Shown: positions 24,627 through 33,189, counted from the first letter of the stretch. The stretch is DNA of 42,554 bases from DAOTWP01 sp034435675 (GCA_034435675.1 DAOTWP010000309.1:1-42554); one strand, 5' to 3'. Numbers and translations: made by a program. Notes: generated from the letters alone by a model not told the origin.

Positions 24627-25568
24627 TCAGGGCACGGGTGCCAGCAGCACCGTGAAGGTCAGCACCAGCCCACTGTCACCGAGGCTCACACTGTTGACCA
24701 CATAGCTGACTGGATAGGGCAGCCCCAGCGCGGTCTGCAACGTGGCACCGGTCAGCGCCAGTTCGATACCTTGCAGCAGATCGGCGGGTAACTGCTCCAC
24801 AGGAACGGGGATACCGTTGATGCTGGCGCTGACCAGCACCATTGACACGCGCCCATCCACGACAACGGGCTGGTACGTCAGCACCACTGCGCCCGGAAGC
24901 TGGCTGCTGGCATCGATCAGTATAATGTTAATTCCCAGCGGCGTGACATCCACCAGCACGGCGTCCGGGTTGTAACCGGCTGCCTGCACGACCACATCCA
25001 CCAGCTCGTTGACGACCATCTCGTCTACATAGCTGGTCACGAGCAGGCTGTTGGTCACCGGATCATAGACAACGCTGCTGTTTTGCAGCAGATAGTCAAC
25101 GATCACTTGCACTTCGGCGGGCAGCGCGGCATAAACCGCCTGTACCGTGCCGACAATGGTCGTCGCCGTCGCGCGGATACTGTCAACATCCAGCGCGATA
25201 CCGGTGGCTGCCGCCTGCGCGGTGGCATTGGCATTGTCGTAAAATGCCTGCCCGGTGGCTGCCGCGTTAGTGGCGAAGCTCTGCGCCGTCGCGGCGGCAT
25301 TGGTGCCAACCGGCTGCACTGTCCCGACCACCGCTGTTTCAAAGCCTTGCACCGTACCGGCGGCGCTGGTAGCGAAGTTCTGCCCGCGGCTGGCGGCACC
25401 GGTAGCGGCTGCCTGTGCGGTGCTGGCGGCATTCGTGGCAAGCGCCTGCGCGCTGGCACGCGGCTGCACCTGCACTGCCGGGGTGCTGAATGCCATTGCC
25501 ATGCCTGCGCCCGTGAGCAGCAGCAGGACGCTGATACCGAGCACGATGGAAAACAAACGATTATGCAT
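24627..25568 (-). CDS. Exported Ala-rich repeat protein with C-terminal beta domain
   Basis: A 313-residue protein. A signal peptide or anchor (FSIVLGISVLLLLTGAGMAMA) precedes an Ala/Thr/Gln/Asn-rich helical repeat stretch (about residues 28-115, short units such as ATNAAATAQSF). The C-terminal half (about 125-313) is beta-rich and shares its general layout with the lipoprotein at 27074, especially the closing strands (NSVSLGDSGLVLTFTVLL here, TSVTVTPQAVTLVFEV there). The C-terminal domain may belong to the lipid-binding DUF2993/LppM-like group, but that is a guess. The ATG at 25568 has AGGAG seven bases upstream. Confidence 0.7.
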   Translation of the reverse strand: MHNRLFSIVLGISVLLLLTGAGMAMAFSTPAVQVQPRASAQALATNAASTAQAAATGAASRGQNFATSAAGTVQGFETAVVGTVQPVGTNAAATAQSFATNAAATGQAFYDNANATAQAAATGIALDVDSIRATATTIVGTVQAVYAALPAEVQVIVDYLLQNSSVVYDPVTNSLLVTSYVDEMVVNELVDVVVQAAGYNPDAVLVDVTPLGINIILIDASSQLPGAVVLTYQPVVVDGRVSMVLVSASINGIPVPVEQLPADLLQGIELALTGATLQTALGLPYPVSYVVNSVSLGDSGLVLTFTVLLAPVP

Positions 25569-25641
25569 TGTCAGGCTCCTGTTTCGTTGAGGGAGTGATG
25601 AACGATTATGTCCTGTGTTCCGCATGGGAACTCCGTTTGCG

Positions 25642-26982
25642 TTAACTGCCCGGTTTTTGCGCCTTACCAAAGACAACCTGCCCGCTTTGCCCGTTGACCA
25701 GCGCCGGGCGCAGGTCGCCATCTTCCTCGTGGATGGTAACAATCCACACCGGGAACAGCAGCAGCCGGAACTCCGTAAATGCGCGCATCCGCTGTCCCAG
25801 GTTGACGCGCGTTTCGTCTTCAGGGTACATGCCGCGCAGCGCCTGCGAAATCACGCCGCGCGCCGCAATCGAGGCACTGTCAAAATCCACGCTGTACAGT
25901 TCTGCGGGGTGCTTCGCCAGCAGACCGGGCTGGTAGGGCACGGCATATTTGAGGTCATAGATACCCAGCCGTTCCGTCAGCTCACCGGGGGGCGATTTCG
26001 CCGCGCAGATAGCGACATCATGGGGCAAATCTGCCTGACTGCCCGTCATCAGCGTTTTGCGCTTCGCCAGCACAGTGGGCGTGTAAAGTTGAATTGACGC
26101 CGGCTGCGCATCCATAAACACCCAGAAAGGCAGATACGACCCGCTGAACAGCTTTGCGGCGGCGCGATTGTCATCCAGCACACGACGCAGGCGGGCGGCG
26201 CGGGTGTCGAGCTGCATCTGGATGCGCTCGTGTGCCTGCTCCTCCGCAATCGCAAAGGGCACAATGCCGTCGGGCTGGCGGAAGGACTTCACGGCATCCT
26301 GCTGGACGACGTGCATCGACCCGCAAAAGCGGCATTCGGCGGAAAGCGTCCGCGCCGAAAGCGTCCACTCCGCCCCGCATTCGTTGCAGTGCAGCACCCG
26401 CTTGCCGATAATCCATGTGGTCGAGCGCTGTTTGGCGGCAAGCGCTGCTTGCAGCGCCCTGCTGCTGACCTGCCCGCGCTGAAGCGTTTCCTGAAAGCCG
26501 CAGAAACGGCAGTACACCGTGCCTGCCTGATCATCGGTGGTCAGGTTGCCGCGGCAAACCGGGCAGAGCAGCGTTTCGCTCTGGGCGCTCACTGGCGCGT
26601 CAGCTTTTTTCACGGCTGCCACGTTATACAGCGCGGCAGATTCTTCTGCGGTCATGGCGCCGTCAAGGATGAGCAGCATGCGGCGGGCAGCCGTGTTTTC
26701 CGGGTCCAGCGCCAGCACACGCTCCAGATGTTTGCGGCGTGTGCCTTCTTCCGGTGCCAACCGGGCGATGCGCAAATGGGCATTGACCATGTCCGGTGCA
26801 AAATGCAGCGCGCGGAAAAATGCGGTCAGTGCCAGATCACGCCGCCCTGCATCCATATAGTTACAGCCCTCGCGGTATGCCTCCAGCGCGCGGGTGTCCG
26901 GTGCGGCAGCCTGTGGTTCGGACTTTTGGGAAGACACAGACCAGATGTCACCGTAATCATCCAGCGGATTATCGTCAAACAT
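25642..26982 (-). CDS. TPR plus double zinc-ribbon protein
   Basis: A 446-residue soluble protein. Residues 30-115 contain TPR-like helices (YREGCNYMDAGRRDLALTAF; LERVLALDPENTAARRML). Two zinc ribbons follow: CPVC (140/143) with CRFC (158/161), and CNEC (199/202) with CRFC (217/220). The rest (about 235-446) is an uncharacterised domain with a GSYLPFWVFMD motif and LFPVWIVTIHEEDG near the end. It is a family of unclear function in this phylum; nucleic-acid or protein binding are both possible. The ATG at 26982 has AGGA 8 bases upstream. A perfect dyad lies just upstream (27005-27033), suggesting regulation. Confidence 0.75.
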   Translation of the reverse strand: MFDDNPLDDYGDIWSVSSQKSEPQAAAPDTRALEAYREGCNYMDAGRRDLALTAFFRALHFAPDMVNAHLRIARLAPEEGTRRKHLERVLALDPENTAARRMLLILDGAMTAEESAALYNVAAVKKADAPVSAQSETLLCPVCRGNLTTDDQAGTVYCRFCGFQETLQRGQVSSRALQAALAAKQRSTTWIIGKRVLHCNECGAEWTLSARTLSAECRFCGSMHVVQQDAVKSFRQPDGIVPFAIAEEQAHERIQMQLDTRAARLRRVLDDNRAAAKLFSGSYLPFWVFMDAQPASIQLYTPTVLAKRKTLMTGSQADLPHDVAICAAKSPPGELTERLGIYDLKYAVPYQPGLLAKHPAELYSVDFDSASIAARGVISQALRGMYPEDETRVNLGQRMRAFTEFRLLLFPVWIVTIHEEDGDLRPALVNGQSGQVVFGKAQKPGS

Positions 26983-27004
26983 AGCGGTCATCCTGAAGAC
27001 TATT

Positions 27005-27033
27005 GATGAGTACATGTGCAGATTGTACTCATC
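27005..27033. promoter_or_regulatory. Perfect 10-bp dyad (operator-like) before the TPR/zinc-ribbon gene
   Basis: GATGAGTACA and TGTACTCATC are exact inverted copies separated by nine bases. On the minus strand a TACAAT -10-like box lies at 27021-27026, partly in the arm nearer the upstream gene, so the dyad covers the presumed promoter start. No T-run follows. Confidence 0.6.
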
Positions 27034-27073
27034 CACAACGTCTCACTGCCAGCAGCCCTGCGGTATCCCGCCG

Positions 27074-27574
27074 TTAGCGGCGGCGTACCTCAAACACTAG
27101 CGTTACTGCCTGCGGCGTGACCGTCACCGACGTAAACCGGACACCATCATCCGCTCGGCGCGACATGCCACCTGCCAGCCGCGCGTTCAGGTCGGCAAGC
27201 TCGGAGTCTGCGACGGCGTAGCCTTCAATGTTGAGGCTGCTGACCTGCGCGACCAGTGCCCCATCCTGAATGCTGAATGTGACCACAAAACTACCACTGA
27301 CCGTGCCGCCGCCATCACGCCGCTCGTGCGTGCCGCTGACCAGAACCGAGCCTTCCTGTAACGTAACTTGCGGATTGCGCAGCAGCGGATTCGGCGCTGC
27401 CGCCAGCGCTTCACTGATAATCGTGTTCAGATCGGACTGGGTGAGCGTCAGGGTAACGGTTGCGCCGCCCTCCGGGTTACGTTCAATCTCCACCCGGTTA
27501 CAGGCTGCCACCGCCAGCGCCAGCGCAAGCACCAGAAACAGCAGGACACCGTGTTTCACAGCAGTTCTCCTCAT
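27074..27574 (-). CDS. Lipoprotein with DUF2993/LppM-like beta domain
   Basis: A 166-residue protein. The signal peptide ends in a lipobox (LALAVAAC, Cys25). The mature part has beta-strand texture with strands such as VTLTLTQSDLNTIISEAL, VTLQEGSVLVSGTHERR and TSVTVTPQAVTLVFEV. This resembles small lipid-facing lipoproteins (LppM/DUF2993-like), by texture only. The ATG at 27574 has GGAAGG five bases upstream. It is upstream, on the same strand, of the TPR/zinc-ribbon gene. Confidence 0.7.
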   Translation of the reverse strand: MRRTAVKHGVLLFLVLALALAVAACNRVEIERNPEGGATVTLTLTQSDLNTIISEALAAAPNPLLRNPQVTLQEGSVLVSGTHERRDGGGTVSGSFVVTFSIQDGALVAQVSSLNIEGYAVADSELADLNARLAGGMSRRADDGVRFTSVTVTPQAVTLVFEVRRR

Positions 27575-27679
27575 AAAAACCTTCCAGAAAAGCAGCAGCA
27601 AATGATATTTCCAGTGTACTGCTGGACGGTGCTTCAAAGATTGCCGATTTGCAAACTCTGTGCAAAGTTTCCCGCCAGT

Positions 27680-27724
27680 CGCCCACTTGCGCCCACCCGC
27701 CGCTCAATTCCGCCCACCTGCCGC
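27680..27724. promoter_or_regulatory. Phased CGCCCAC boxes in a divergent gap
   Basis: CGCCCAC occurs at 27680, 27690 and 27711, i.e. with steps of 10 and 21 bases. The last two belong to 14-base repeats (one mismatch) at 27690-27703 and 27711-27724. Spacings near one and two helical turns place them on one face of the helix, as expected for a binding site of a dimeric or oligomeric regulator. The gap lies between the lipoprotein (minus) and the Cys-conserved trio (plus). Confidence 0.45.
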
Positions 27725-27835
27725 CCGCATGTCGCATGGGTTCGCGGTCCGGCAGGGTTTTGCTTTAAACCGGGGGATAGCGTAGCATTGTGGCGTTGCT
27801 GCTGTTCGGAACGCTGACGCAAACGGGTGTGCTGG

Positions 27836-28513
27836 ATGTTATGCTTTTTCTGGCGTCTTGGGCTGATCCTGATCGGCGCAGCCAACAGCCTGTGTGCTGT
27901 GGCTGTCGTCTTCACGCTGCTGCTGCCGCAGCCCGTTGATGCCAGTGAACTGAGCGTATTTCTCGCTGCGCCGGACTGCGCCACTGGCGGGCAGAGTCCC
28001 TGCTGGCAGGGGATTCGGGTTGGCGAAACGGATGAGGCACAGGCATACGCTGTGCTGAGCAGGCTGGAATGGGTGACCGATCTCAACTGGCAGCCCAATG
28101 CCGACTACATTTCGTGGCACTGGCGCGCCGATGGTTTGAGCTTCCTCGACGATGTACGCTTGAACGGCATTTCGCTGGATCCAGCAACGCGCCGGGTAGC
28201 GGTGATTAACCTGTTTGTGGACATTCCTCTCGCCACCTTATGGAATGTAATGGGCAAACCGGACACCATGACCGGACAGAATGCTTTCCTGCCTGACCCG
28301 CGCATTTTGTACCAGACCTACCACAGCTCGGTGCGGGTCTACGGGCTGGGGACGGCGCGCTGCCCTTTTTCGCCGTATGCCTTCTGGGACAGTCGTATTG
28401 GGCAGTTGACCTATTTCGGCGAGCCAGAGCCGCGCCAGCCACGCCCGGTAGACTGGGGGGGCATTTACCGCAACCCGCGCAACTGCCTGCCGACCATGCC
28501 GATGCAGCCCTGA
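27836..28513 (+). CDS. Cys-conserved exported protein, paralog 1
   Basis: A 225-residue protein with a hydrophobic N-terminal segment (about 7-30), so exported or membrane-anchored. The mature part has C48 and C56 in a C.......PCWQGIRVGET pattern, then C176 in ARCPFSPYAFWD and C217 in NPRNC near the C-terminus. The same four cysteines recur in the next two genes, so they are a family of tandem duplicates. No known domain was recognised. Start chosen as ATG 27836; GTG 27827 is three codons earlier and neither has a clear ribosome site. It leads a three-gene operon. Confidence 0.75.
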   Translation: MLCFFWRLGLILIGAANSLCAVAVVFTLLLPQPVDASELSVFLAAPDCATGGQSPCWQGIRVGETDEAQAYAVLSRLEWVTDLNWQPNADYISWHWRADGLSFLDDVRLNGISLDPATRRVAVINLFVDIPLATLWNVMGKPDTMTGQNAFLPDPRILYQTYHSSVRVYGLGTARCPFSPYAFWDSRIGQLTYFGEPEPRQPRPVDWGGIYRNPRNCLPTMPMQP

Positions 28514-28534
28514 TAACCTGACGGAGAACTGCTG

Positions 28535-29290
28535 ATGCGCCGTTTATCTGTACGTCTGGCATGGGCACTGGTGCTGGTATTTCTTGGCTGCATCGGGCTT
28601 GCCACCAGCCTTGTGCCGCCAGGTGATCCGCAGACAATTGACGATCTTCAGGCGTTCCTTGGCGCGCCCGCCTGCGCAGAAAGCCTGACCCCGTGCTGGC
28701 TGGGTATTCGTCCTGGCGAAACCACTGTGAGCGAGGCGCGCGCCCTGCTTGAGGCACACCCCTACGTGGCGCGTGTGCGGGAATGGACGAGCCCCGGTCC
28801 GCGACTGCTGGTGACATGGTCGGACCAGAGTCCGCCTTTTCTGTCGCAGAGTCCGGTCGGCGGCTGGTTAGACATCAACCGGCAGACGGATACCATTCAA
28901 TCCATTACGCTTGAGGTGCGTATCCCGCTGGCAGATTTGTGGCTGGTTGCAGGCAGGGCAAGCCGGATTATGAGCATTCGCCCCGCTATCGTTGTGACAC
29001 CGCGGCCCTCGCCTACTCCGCTCCCCAACCAGCCGCCGGGCACGCCCGCCCCTTACACGCCCTATCCGGTCATTGAACCTTACACAATCTACCGGACATA
29101 CCATCCGCAGTTGCAGGTGTGGGCAACCGCTTACGCCGAATGCCCGCAGGGACCATATAACTTGTGGTCAAGCACCGTGCAAACACTTGAGTTATTCACA
29201 GGCAGCTCCGGCGAACCGGATACCGCAATTGATTGGAACAATGTGTACCGCACACCCGTCAATTGTATGCCGTTACTTTTTTCTACCTGA
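28535..29290 (+). CDS. Cys-conserved exported protein, paralog 2
   Basis: A 251-residue paralog. The N-terminal hydrophobic segment (LAWALVLVFLGCIGLATSLV) is followed by C47 and C54 (PCWLGIRPGET), a Pro-rich insertion around residues 150-180 (PRPSPTPLPNQPPGTP) absent from the others, and CPQGPYNLW with a final PVNC. The ATG has GGAG 8 bases upstream; the gap to the preceding stop is 21 bases. Function unknown. Confidence 0.8.
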   Translation: MRRLSVRLAWALVLVFLGCIGLATSLVPPGDPQTIDDLQAFLGAPACAESLTPCWLGIRPGETTVSEARALLEAHPYVARVREWTSPGPRLLVTWSDQSPPFLSQSPVGGWLDINRQTDTIQSITLEVRIPLADLWLVAGRASRIMSIRPAIVVTPRPSPTPLPNQPPGTPAPYTPYPVIEPYTIYRTYHPQLQVWATAYAECPQGPYNLWSSTVQTLELFTGSSGEPDTAIDWNNVYRTPVNCMPLLFST

Positions 29291-29301
29291 GGAGTTTGCC
29301 A

Positions 29302-29988
29302 ATGCATCGTCTGTGGGTTCGCCTCGTACTGGGCTTAACACTGGTTTACACAGGCGTACTGGGTGTGCTGCTGGCGACTGCCAGTGCAGCGCCGTCGGGC
29401 TATCACGCTGAGCTGGCGCAGTTCCTCGGTTCTGCCGAATGCCGGGGCGGTGCAGCGCCCTGCTGGCAGGGAATCCATGTGGGCGCAAGCACGCGCGACG
29501 AAGCGCTGGCAGTCCTGCGAAACCTGCGCTGGATTGATCAAGCCACACTCACCGAAAGCACCTACAGCGTCTCGTGGCGCTGGGCAACCGCGAGCCAGGC
29601 ATTTCTGTCCCCGGACACCTACAGCCGTATTGAGTTTTCGCGTGATGAGGACCGCGTCTTCAGTGTCCTGCTGTATGGCTTGCAGATTGCTGCTGGTGAC
29701 CTGTGGGTATCAGGTGGCAGCTTATCGCAGATGCGGCTTTATCCTCAGATTTATGGGAATGGCATGACTCCGCCGCCGCCCGGCTACGGCATCATCGCCT
29801 ATGCGCCCACACTCAGCGCCAATGTGTTCGCCCTGCTGGATTGCCCGGTTTATCCCGACCAATTATGGAATACGGTGATTACGCGGCTGATGTACAGCAG
29901 CATCGGATACGCATGGGACGAGCCGTTTTTGCCGGGCGAACTATACGGGCAGATTTATGAGTGCCAGCCCCGCTACGATCCAACCTGA
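29302..29988 (+). CDS. Cys-conserved exported protein, paralog 3
   Basis: A 228-residue paralog with N-terminal hydrophobic segment (LVLGLTLVYTGVLGVLLATA), C47/C54 (PCWQGIHVGAS), a CPVYPDQLW motif and a C-terminal ECQP. The ATG at 29302 is chosen because GAGGAG precedes it; it begins 11 bases after the stop of paralog 2, so the three are one transcript. Function unknown. Confidence 0.8.
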   Translation: MHRLWVRLVLGLTLVYTGVLGVLLATASAAPSGYHAELAQFLGSAECRGGAAPCWQGIHVGASTRDEALAVLRNLRWIDQATLTESTYSVSWRWATASQAFLSPDTYSRIEFSRDEDRVFSVLLYGLQIAAGDLWVSGGSLSQMRLYPQIYGNGMTPPPPGYGIIAYAPTLSANVFALLDCPVYPDQLWNTVITRLMYSSIGYAWDEPFLPGELYGQIYECQPRYDPT

Positions 29989-30236
29989 CCTGCCTCGCGC
30001 GGTGGAGCGTGGTGCCAGAATTCGCTATAATCCCTGCTGGCATCCTGAACAGCATCGGGCACAGCAGCTCACCGCAGCATTGCCCGCTGCAAAATTGTCC
30101 ATTTGAGACGACAGTAATGCACAGCAGCATTGCAACGTGATCACCCGCTTCCGCATAACTCCCTCAGACAATTGCGATTGTGCGTGCAGGTGTTTGAACG
30201 TGTCATTTCCGCATCTTCACCAAGGAGGAATATCCT
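29989..30236. other. Transketolase leader region, about 250 bases
   Basis: Holds the TATAAT box at 30026-30031 and a leader of about 200 bases to the transketolase start. A small stem (GCAGC/GCTGC) and repeated CAGCAGC/ATTGC words are present, but no known riboswitch class was recognised. Confidence 0.4.
30026..30031 (+). promoter_or_regulatory. -10 box of the transketolase gene
   Basis: TATAAT inside CGCTATAATC, the 10-mer also found at 9620 (minus) and 33506. It gives a long leader. No consensus -35 was seen. Confidence 0.55.
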
Positions 30237-32231
30237 TTGGCTACACCAACCCGCGATCTACAACAGCTAGCAGTCAACACCATTCGGATCCTGGCGATTG
30301 ATGCCATCCAGAAAGCCAACAGCGGGCATCCGGGGCTGCCGATGGGCACAGCGCCGATGGCATATGCGCTGTGGCAGGGGCATCTGCGGCACAACCCGCG
30401 CAACCCCCGCTGGGCAAATCGTGACCGCTTCGTCCTCAGTGCCGGGCATGGCAGCATGCTGATTTACAGCCTGCTCTATCTCACGGGGTACGATGTCGCG
30501 CTCGAAGACCTCAAGAATTTCCGTCAGTGGGGCAGCAAAACACCAGGGCATCCCGAAGCGCATCTTACGCCCGGCGTTGAAACCACGACAGGTCCGCTGG
30601 GGCAGGGCGCGGCGAACAGTGTTGGCATGGCACTGGCGGAAACCTATCTCGCGCACTTCTTCAACCGCCCCGGACACGAAATAGTGAACCACTACACCTA
30701 TGCACTGGTCAGCGATGGTGACCTGATGGAAGGGGTAGCGCAGGAAGCAGCAGCGCTCGCCGGGCACTGGGGCTTGGGTAAGCTGATCTGGCTGTATGAC
30801 GACAACCGTATCACGCTGGACGGCAGCGCAGACATGATCTTCACCGAGGATACCCCCGCCAAGTTCACCGCGCTTGGCTGGCATGTACAAAGCGTGAGCG
30901 ATGGCAATGATGTGGAGGCGATTGACGCAGCAATCAAGACGGCGCAGGCAGTCAGCGACAAACCTTCGCTGATCGCCATCCGCACCATCATCGGCTATGG
31001 CAGCCCGGCGTATCAGGGCACCAGCGAAGCGCACGGCAAGGCGCTGGGCGCGGATGAAGTCAAACGGGTAAAAGAATTCTTCGGCTGGGACCCGGAGGCA
31101 CAATTTGCCGTTCCTGGCACGGCGCTGGAACACTGGCGCGAAGCCGTCGAACGCGGGGCAGCGCTCGAACGCGACTGGCAGACACAATTCGAGGCTTGGC
31201 GCCGCGCTTTTCCCGATCTGGCTGCCACCTGGGACTCGGCATGGGCGGGCAAACTGCCCGAAGGCTGGGATGCCGACCTGCCCCAGTACGCGCCGGGCAA
31301 ATCGGTGGCAACCCGTGTGGCGGGTGGTGATGCCCTCAACGCTGTCGCCAAACACCTGCCAACGATGATCGGCGGTGATGCTGACCTCGCAGGCAGCACG
31401 CGCACGCTGATCAAAGGCGCGGAAAACACCGGCAAGGGTGACGCTGCCAGACGCAACATTCGCTTTGGGGTGCGCGAACATGCGATGGGCGCAATTGTCA
31501 ACGGGCTGGCACTGCACGGCGGACTGATCAAACCCTACACAGCAACCTTTTTGACCTTCAGCGATTATATGCGCCCATCCATGCGGCTGGGGGCATTGAT
31601 GGAAATTCCGGCGGTCTATATCTTCACGCATGACAGCATCGGCTTGGGCGAAGATGGACCAACACACCAACCGGTAGAACAGGTCATGTCGCTGCGGCTG
31701 ATTCCCGGCTTGACCGTACTGCGCCCGGCGGACGCCAATGAAACGGCGGCGGCATGGCGCACGGTGATGTCCCTGCACAGCCCGGCAGCACTGATTCTTT
31801 CGCGGCAGAATCTGCCAGTGGTCAGCACACCGGAACAGGCGCGCGAAGGCGTGGCACGCGGCGGTTATGTGCTGGCAAGCAGCGACAACCCGGAACTGAT
31901 TCTGCTGGCAACCGGCAGCGAAGTGCATATCGCCAAAGCCGCCTATGACAAACTGGTGGAGGAAGGCATTCGTGCCCGCGTGGTCTCGCTGCCTTCGTGG
32001 GAACTGTTTGACCATCAGCCGCCCGATTACCGCGAACGGGTGCTGCCCTCCAGCGTAACGGCGCGGGTCAGCATTGAGGCGGGGCGCACGCTGGGCTGGC
32101 AGAAATACGGCGTGATGCTGGCGATTGGCGTGGACACGTTTGGCGCGAGCGCCCCGTATGAGCGCATCTACCAGGAATTTGGGCTGACGCCGGAAGCGAT
32201 TGTTGCCGCCGTTAAACGGATGCTCGGCTGA
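30237..32231 (+). CDS. tkt: Transketolase
   Basis: A 664-residue ThDP enzyme of the pentose phosphate pathway or Calvin cycle that moves two-carbon ketol units. The substrate-binding start KANSGHPGLPMGTAP, FVLSAGHGSMLIYSLLYLTGYD, GPLGQGAANSVGMALAE and the ThDP motif DGDLMEGVAQEAAALAGH ... YDDNRIT are all present, and the C-terminal domain is complete. The start is TTG at 30237, preceded by an almost perfect AAGGAGG 8 bases upstream, so this non-ATG start is well supported. Transaldolase and other pathway genes are not in the window. Confidence 0.96.
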   Translation: MATPTRDLQQLAVNTIRILAIDAIQKANSGHPGLPMGTAPMAYALWQGHLRHNPRNPRWANRDRFVLSAGHGSMLIYSLLYLTGYDVALEDLKNFRQWGSKTPGHPEAHLTPGVETTTGPLGQGAANSVGMALAETYLAHFFNRPGHEIVNHYTYALVSDGDLMEGVAQEAAALAGHWGLGKLIWLYDDNRITLDGSADMIFTEDTPAKFTALGWHVQSVSDGNDVEAIDAAIKTAQAVSDKPSLIAIRTIIGYGSPAYQGTSEAHGKALGADEVKRVKEFFGWDPEAQFAVPGTALEHWREAVERGAALERDWQTQFEAWRRAFPDLAATWDSAWAGKLPEGWDADLPQYAPGKSVATRVAGGDALNAVAKHLPTMIGGDADLAGSTRTLIKGAENTGKGDAARRNIRFGVREHAMGAIVNGLALHGGLIKPYTATFLTFSDYMRPSMRLGALMEIPAVYIFTHDSIGLGEDGPTHQPVEQVMSLRLIPGLTVLRPADANETAAAWRTVMSLHSPAALILSRQNLPVVSTPEQAREGVARGGYVLASSDNPELILLATGSEVHIAKAAYDKLVEEGIRARVVSLPSWELFDHQPPDYRERVLPSSVTARVSIEAGRTLGWQKYGVMLAIGVDTFGASAPYERIYQEFGLTPEAIVAAVKRMLG

Positions 32232-32248
32232 ACAGCGTTAGAGCAGGC

Positions 32249-32309
32249 AACCGCCCACACGCTGCCATATAAGGACTGTAAACATGGGCATGGCGGTAGC
32301 GTGGGCGTT
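32249..32309 (+). terminator. Imperfect long hairpin after transketolase
   Basis: AACCGCCCACACGCTGCC pairs imperfectly with GGCGGTAGCGTGGGCGTT (bulges needed). It begins about 18 bases after the stop. No T-run follows, so termination is only a suggestion. Confidence 0.35.
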
Positions 32310-32405
32310 GCTGCTTGCGTGGGCGGTGGATGGCGGCGCACGATCCGTTGATAATCTGGGTGCTGCAAAAGCAGGTGAGTAACCACTATCTGAGAGCGCG
32401 CGACC

Positions 32406-32897
32406 ATGAATGCTGAACACGAACACCTGTGTGAGACGCTGCGGATCAGCAACCGTATTAACCTGTTCCTGCTGGACGCCATCACCCCGCAGGCAATGAC
32501 CGCCAAGCCAGTCGCAATGACCGGGCGCAGCGTGCGCGAGATGTTCGCCCACCTGCACGCGGTGCGCTTACAGTGGCTTGAACCGCTTACCCCGCAGGTG
32601 GCGGCATCCGTCGGTAAGCTGCCACTGAAAACCGCTGCGGACAAAGACGCGCTGACTCACGAACGCCTGCGCGCGGCGCTGGCAACCTCTGCGGATGCGC
32701 TGGCGAATGTGCTCCTGGAACGGCTGACGAGTGGCAAAACCGGCGCGCTCAAACCAACACCGGCGGCATTTGTCGGCTACCTGCTGGCGCACGAAAGCTA
32801 CCATCGCGGCGAAATCTGCATGGTGCTGACACAAAACGGGCACAAACTCGATGATTCCGTGCTGTATGGCATCTGGGACTGGGGTAAATTCGCCTGA
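32406..32897 (+). CDS. DinB-like metal-binding helical-bundle protein
   Basis: A 163-residue four-helix protein. The metal triad of the DinB/YfiT fold is visible: H49 in MFAHLHAVR and H129/H133 in LLAHESYHRGEICMVL. Members include mycothiol- or bacillithiol-dependent S-transferases and many uncharacterised copies. The ATG at 32406 has no good ribosome site. The TGA stop shares one base with the ATG of the following TfoX-C gene, so the two are translationally coupled. Confidence 0.8.
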   Translation: MNAEHEHLCETLRISNRINLFLLDAITPQAMTAKPVAMTGRSVREMFAHLHAVRLQWLEPLTPQVAASVGKLPLKTAADKDALTHERLRAALATSADALANVLLERLTSGKTGALKPTPAAFVGYLLAHESYHRGEICMVLTQNGHKLDDSVLYGIWDWGKFA

Positions 32898-33148
32898 TGG
32901 ACGATTTCGCGAAACTCAAGAATATCGGCGCAACGACGGCGCAGTGGATTCATGATGCCGGTATTCACACCTTTGACGACTTGTTTGCGCTGGGTGCTGT
33001 CGAAGCGTGGAAGCGCATCAAGGCAATCCACCCCGAACTGACGCTGGTTGGATTGTATGCGCTTCAGGCAGCGCTGCTCGACATCCACTGGAACGAACTG
33101 CCACCGGGCATGAAAGCTGATCTGCGCAGGGCGGTACAGCAAGGATGA
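32897..33148 (+). CDS. TfoX C-terminal domain protein
   Basis: An 83-residue protein that reads as a stand-alone TfoX-C domain: LKNIGATTAQWIHDAGIHTFDDLFALGAVEAW followed by VGLYALQAALLDIHWNELPPGMKADL. In gammaproteobacteria TfoX (N plus C domain) regulates competence; stand-alone C domains are common and of unknown role, with a helix-hairpin-helix-like fold. The start overlaps the DinB-like stop (TGATG). Its N-domain-like counterpart in this window is far away (9249). Confidence 0.85.
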   Translation: MDDFAKLKNIGATTAQWIHDAGIHTFDDLFALGAVEAWKRIKAIHPELTLVGLYALQAALLDIHWNELPPGMKADLRRAVQQG

Positions 33149-33160
33149 AGCGCAAAAGCA

Positions 33161-33189
33161 GCAGGGTCAGGCTGTTGACCTGACCCTGC
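33161..33189 (+). terminator. Perfect 11-bp hairpin after the TfoX-C gene
   Basis: GCAGGGTCAGG and CCTGACCCTGC form a perfect stem around a 7-base loop, 12 bases after the stop codon. The sequence after it (GCGATTTGTG) has only a short T-run. Confidence 0.7.

Noticed and set aside
30267..32015. Long open frame on the minus strand opposite transketolase
   Set aside because: It mirrors codon structure of a well-supported gene and matches no family.
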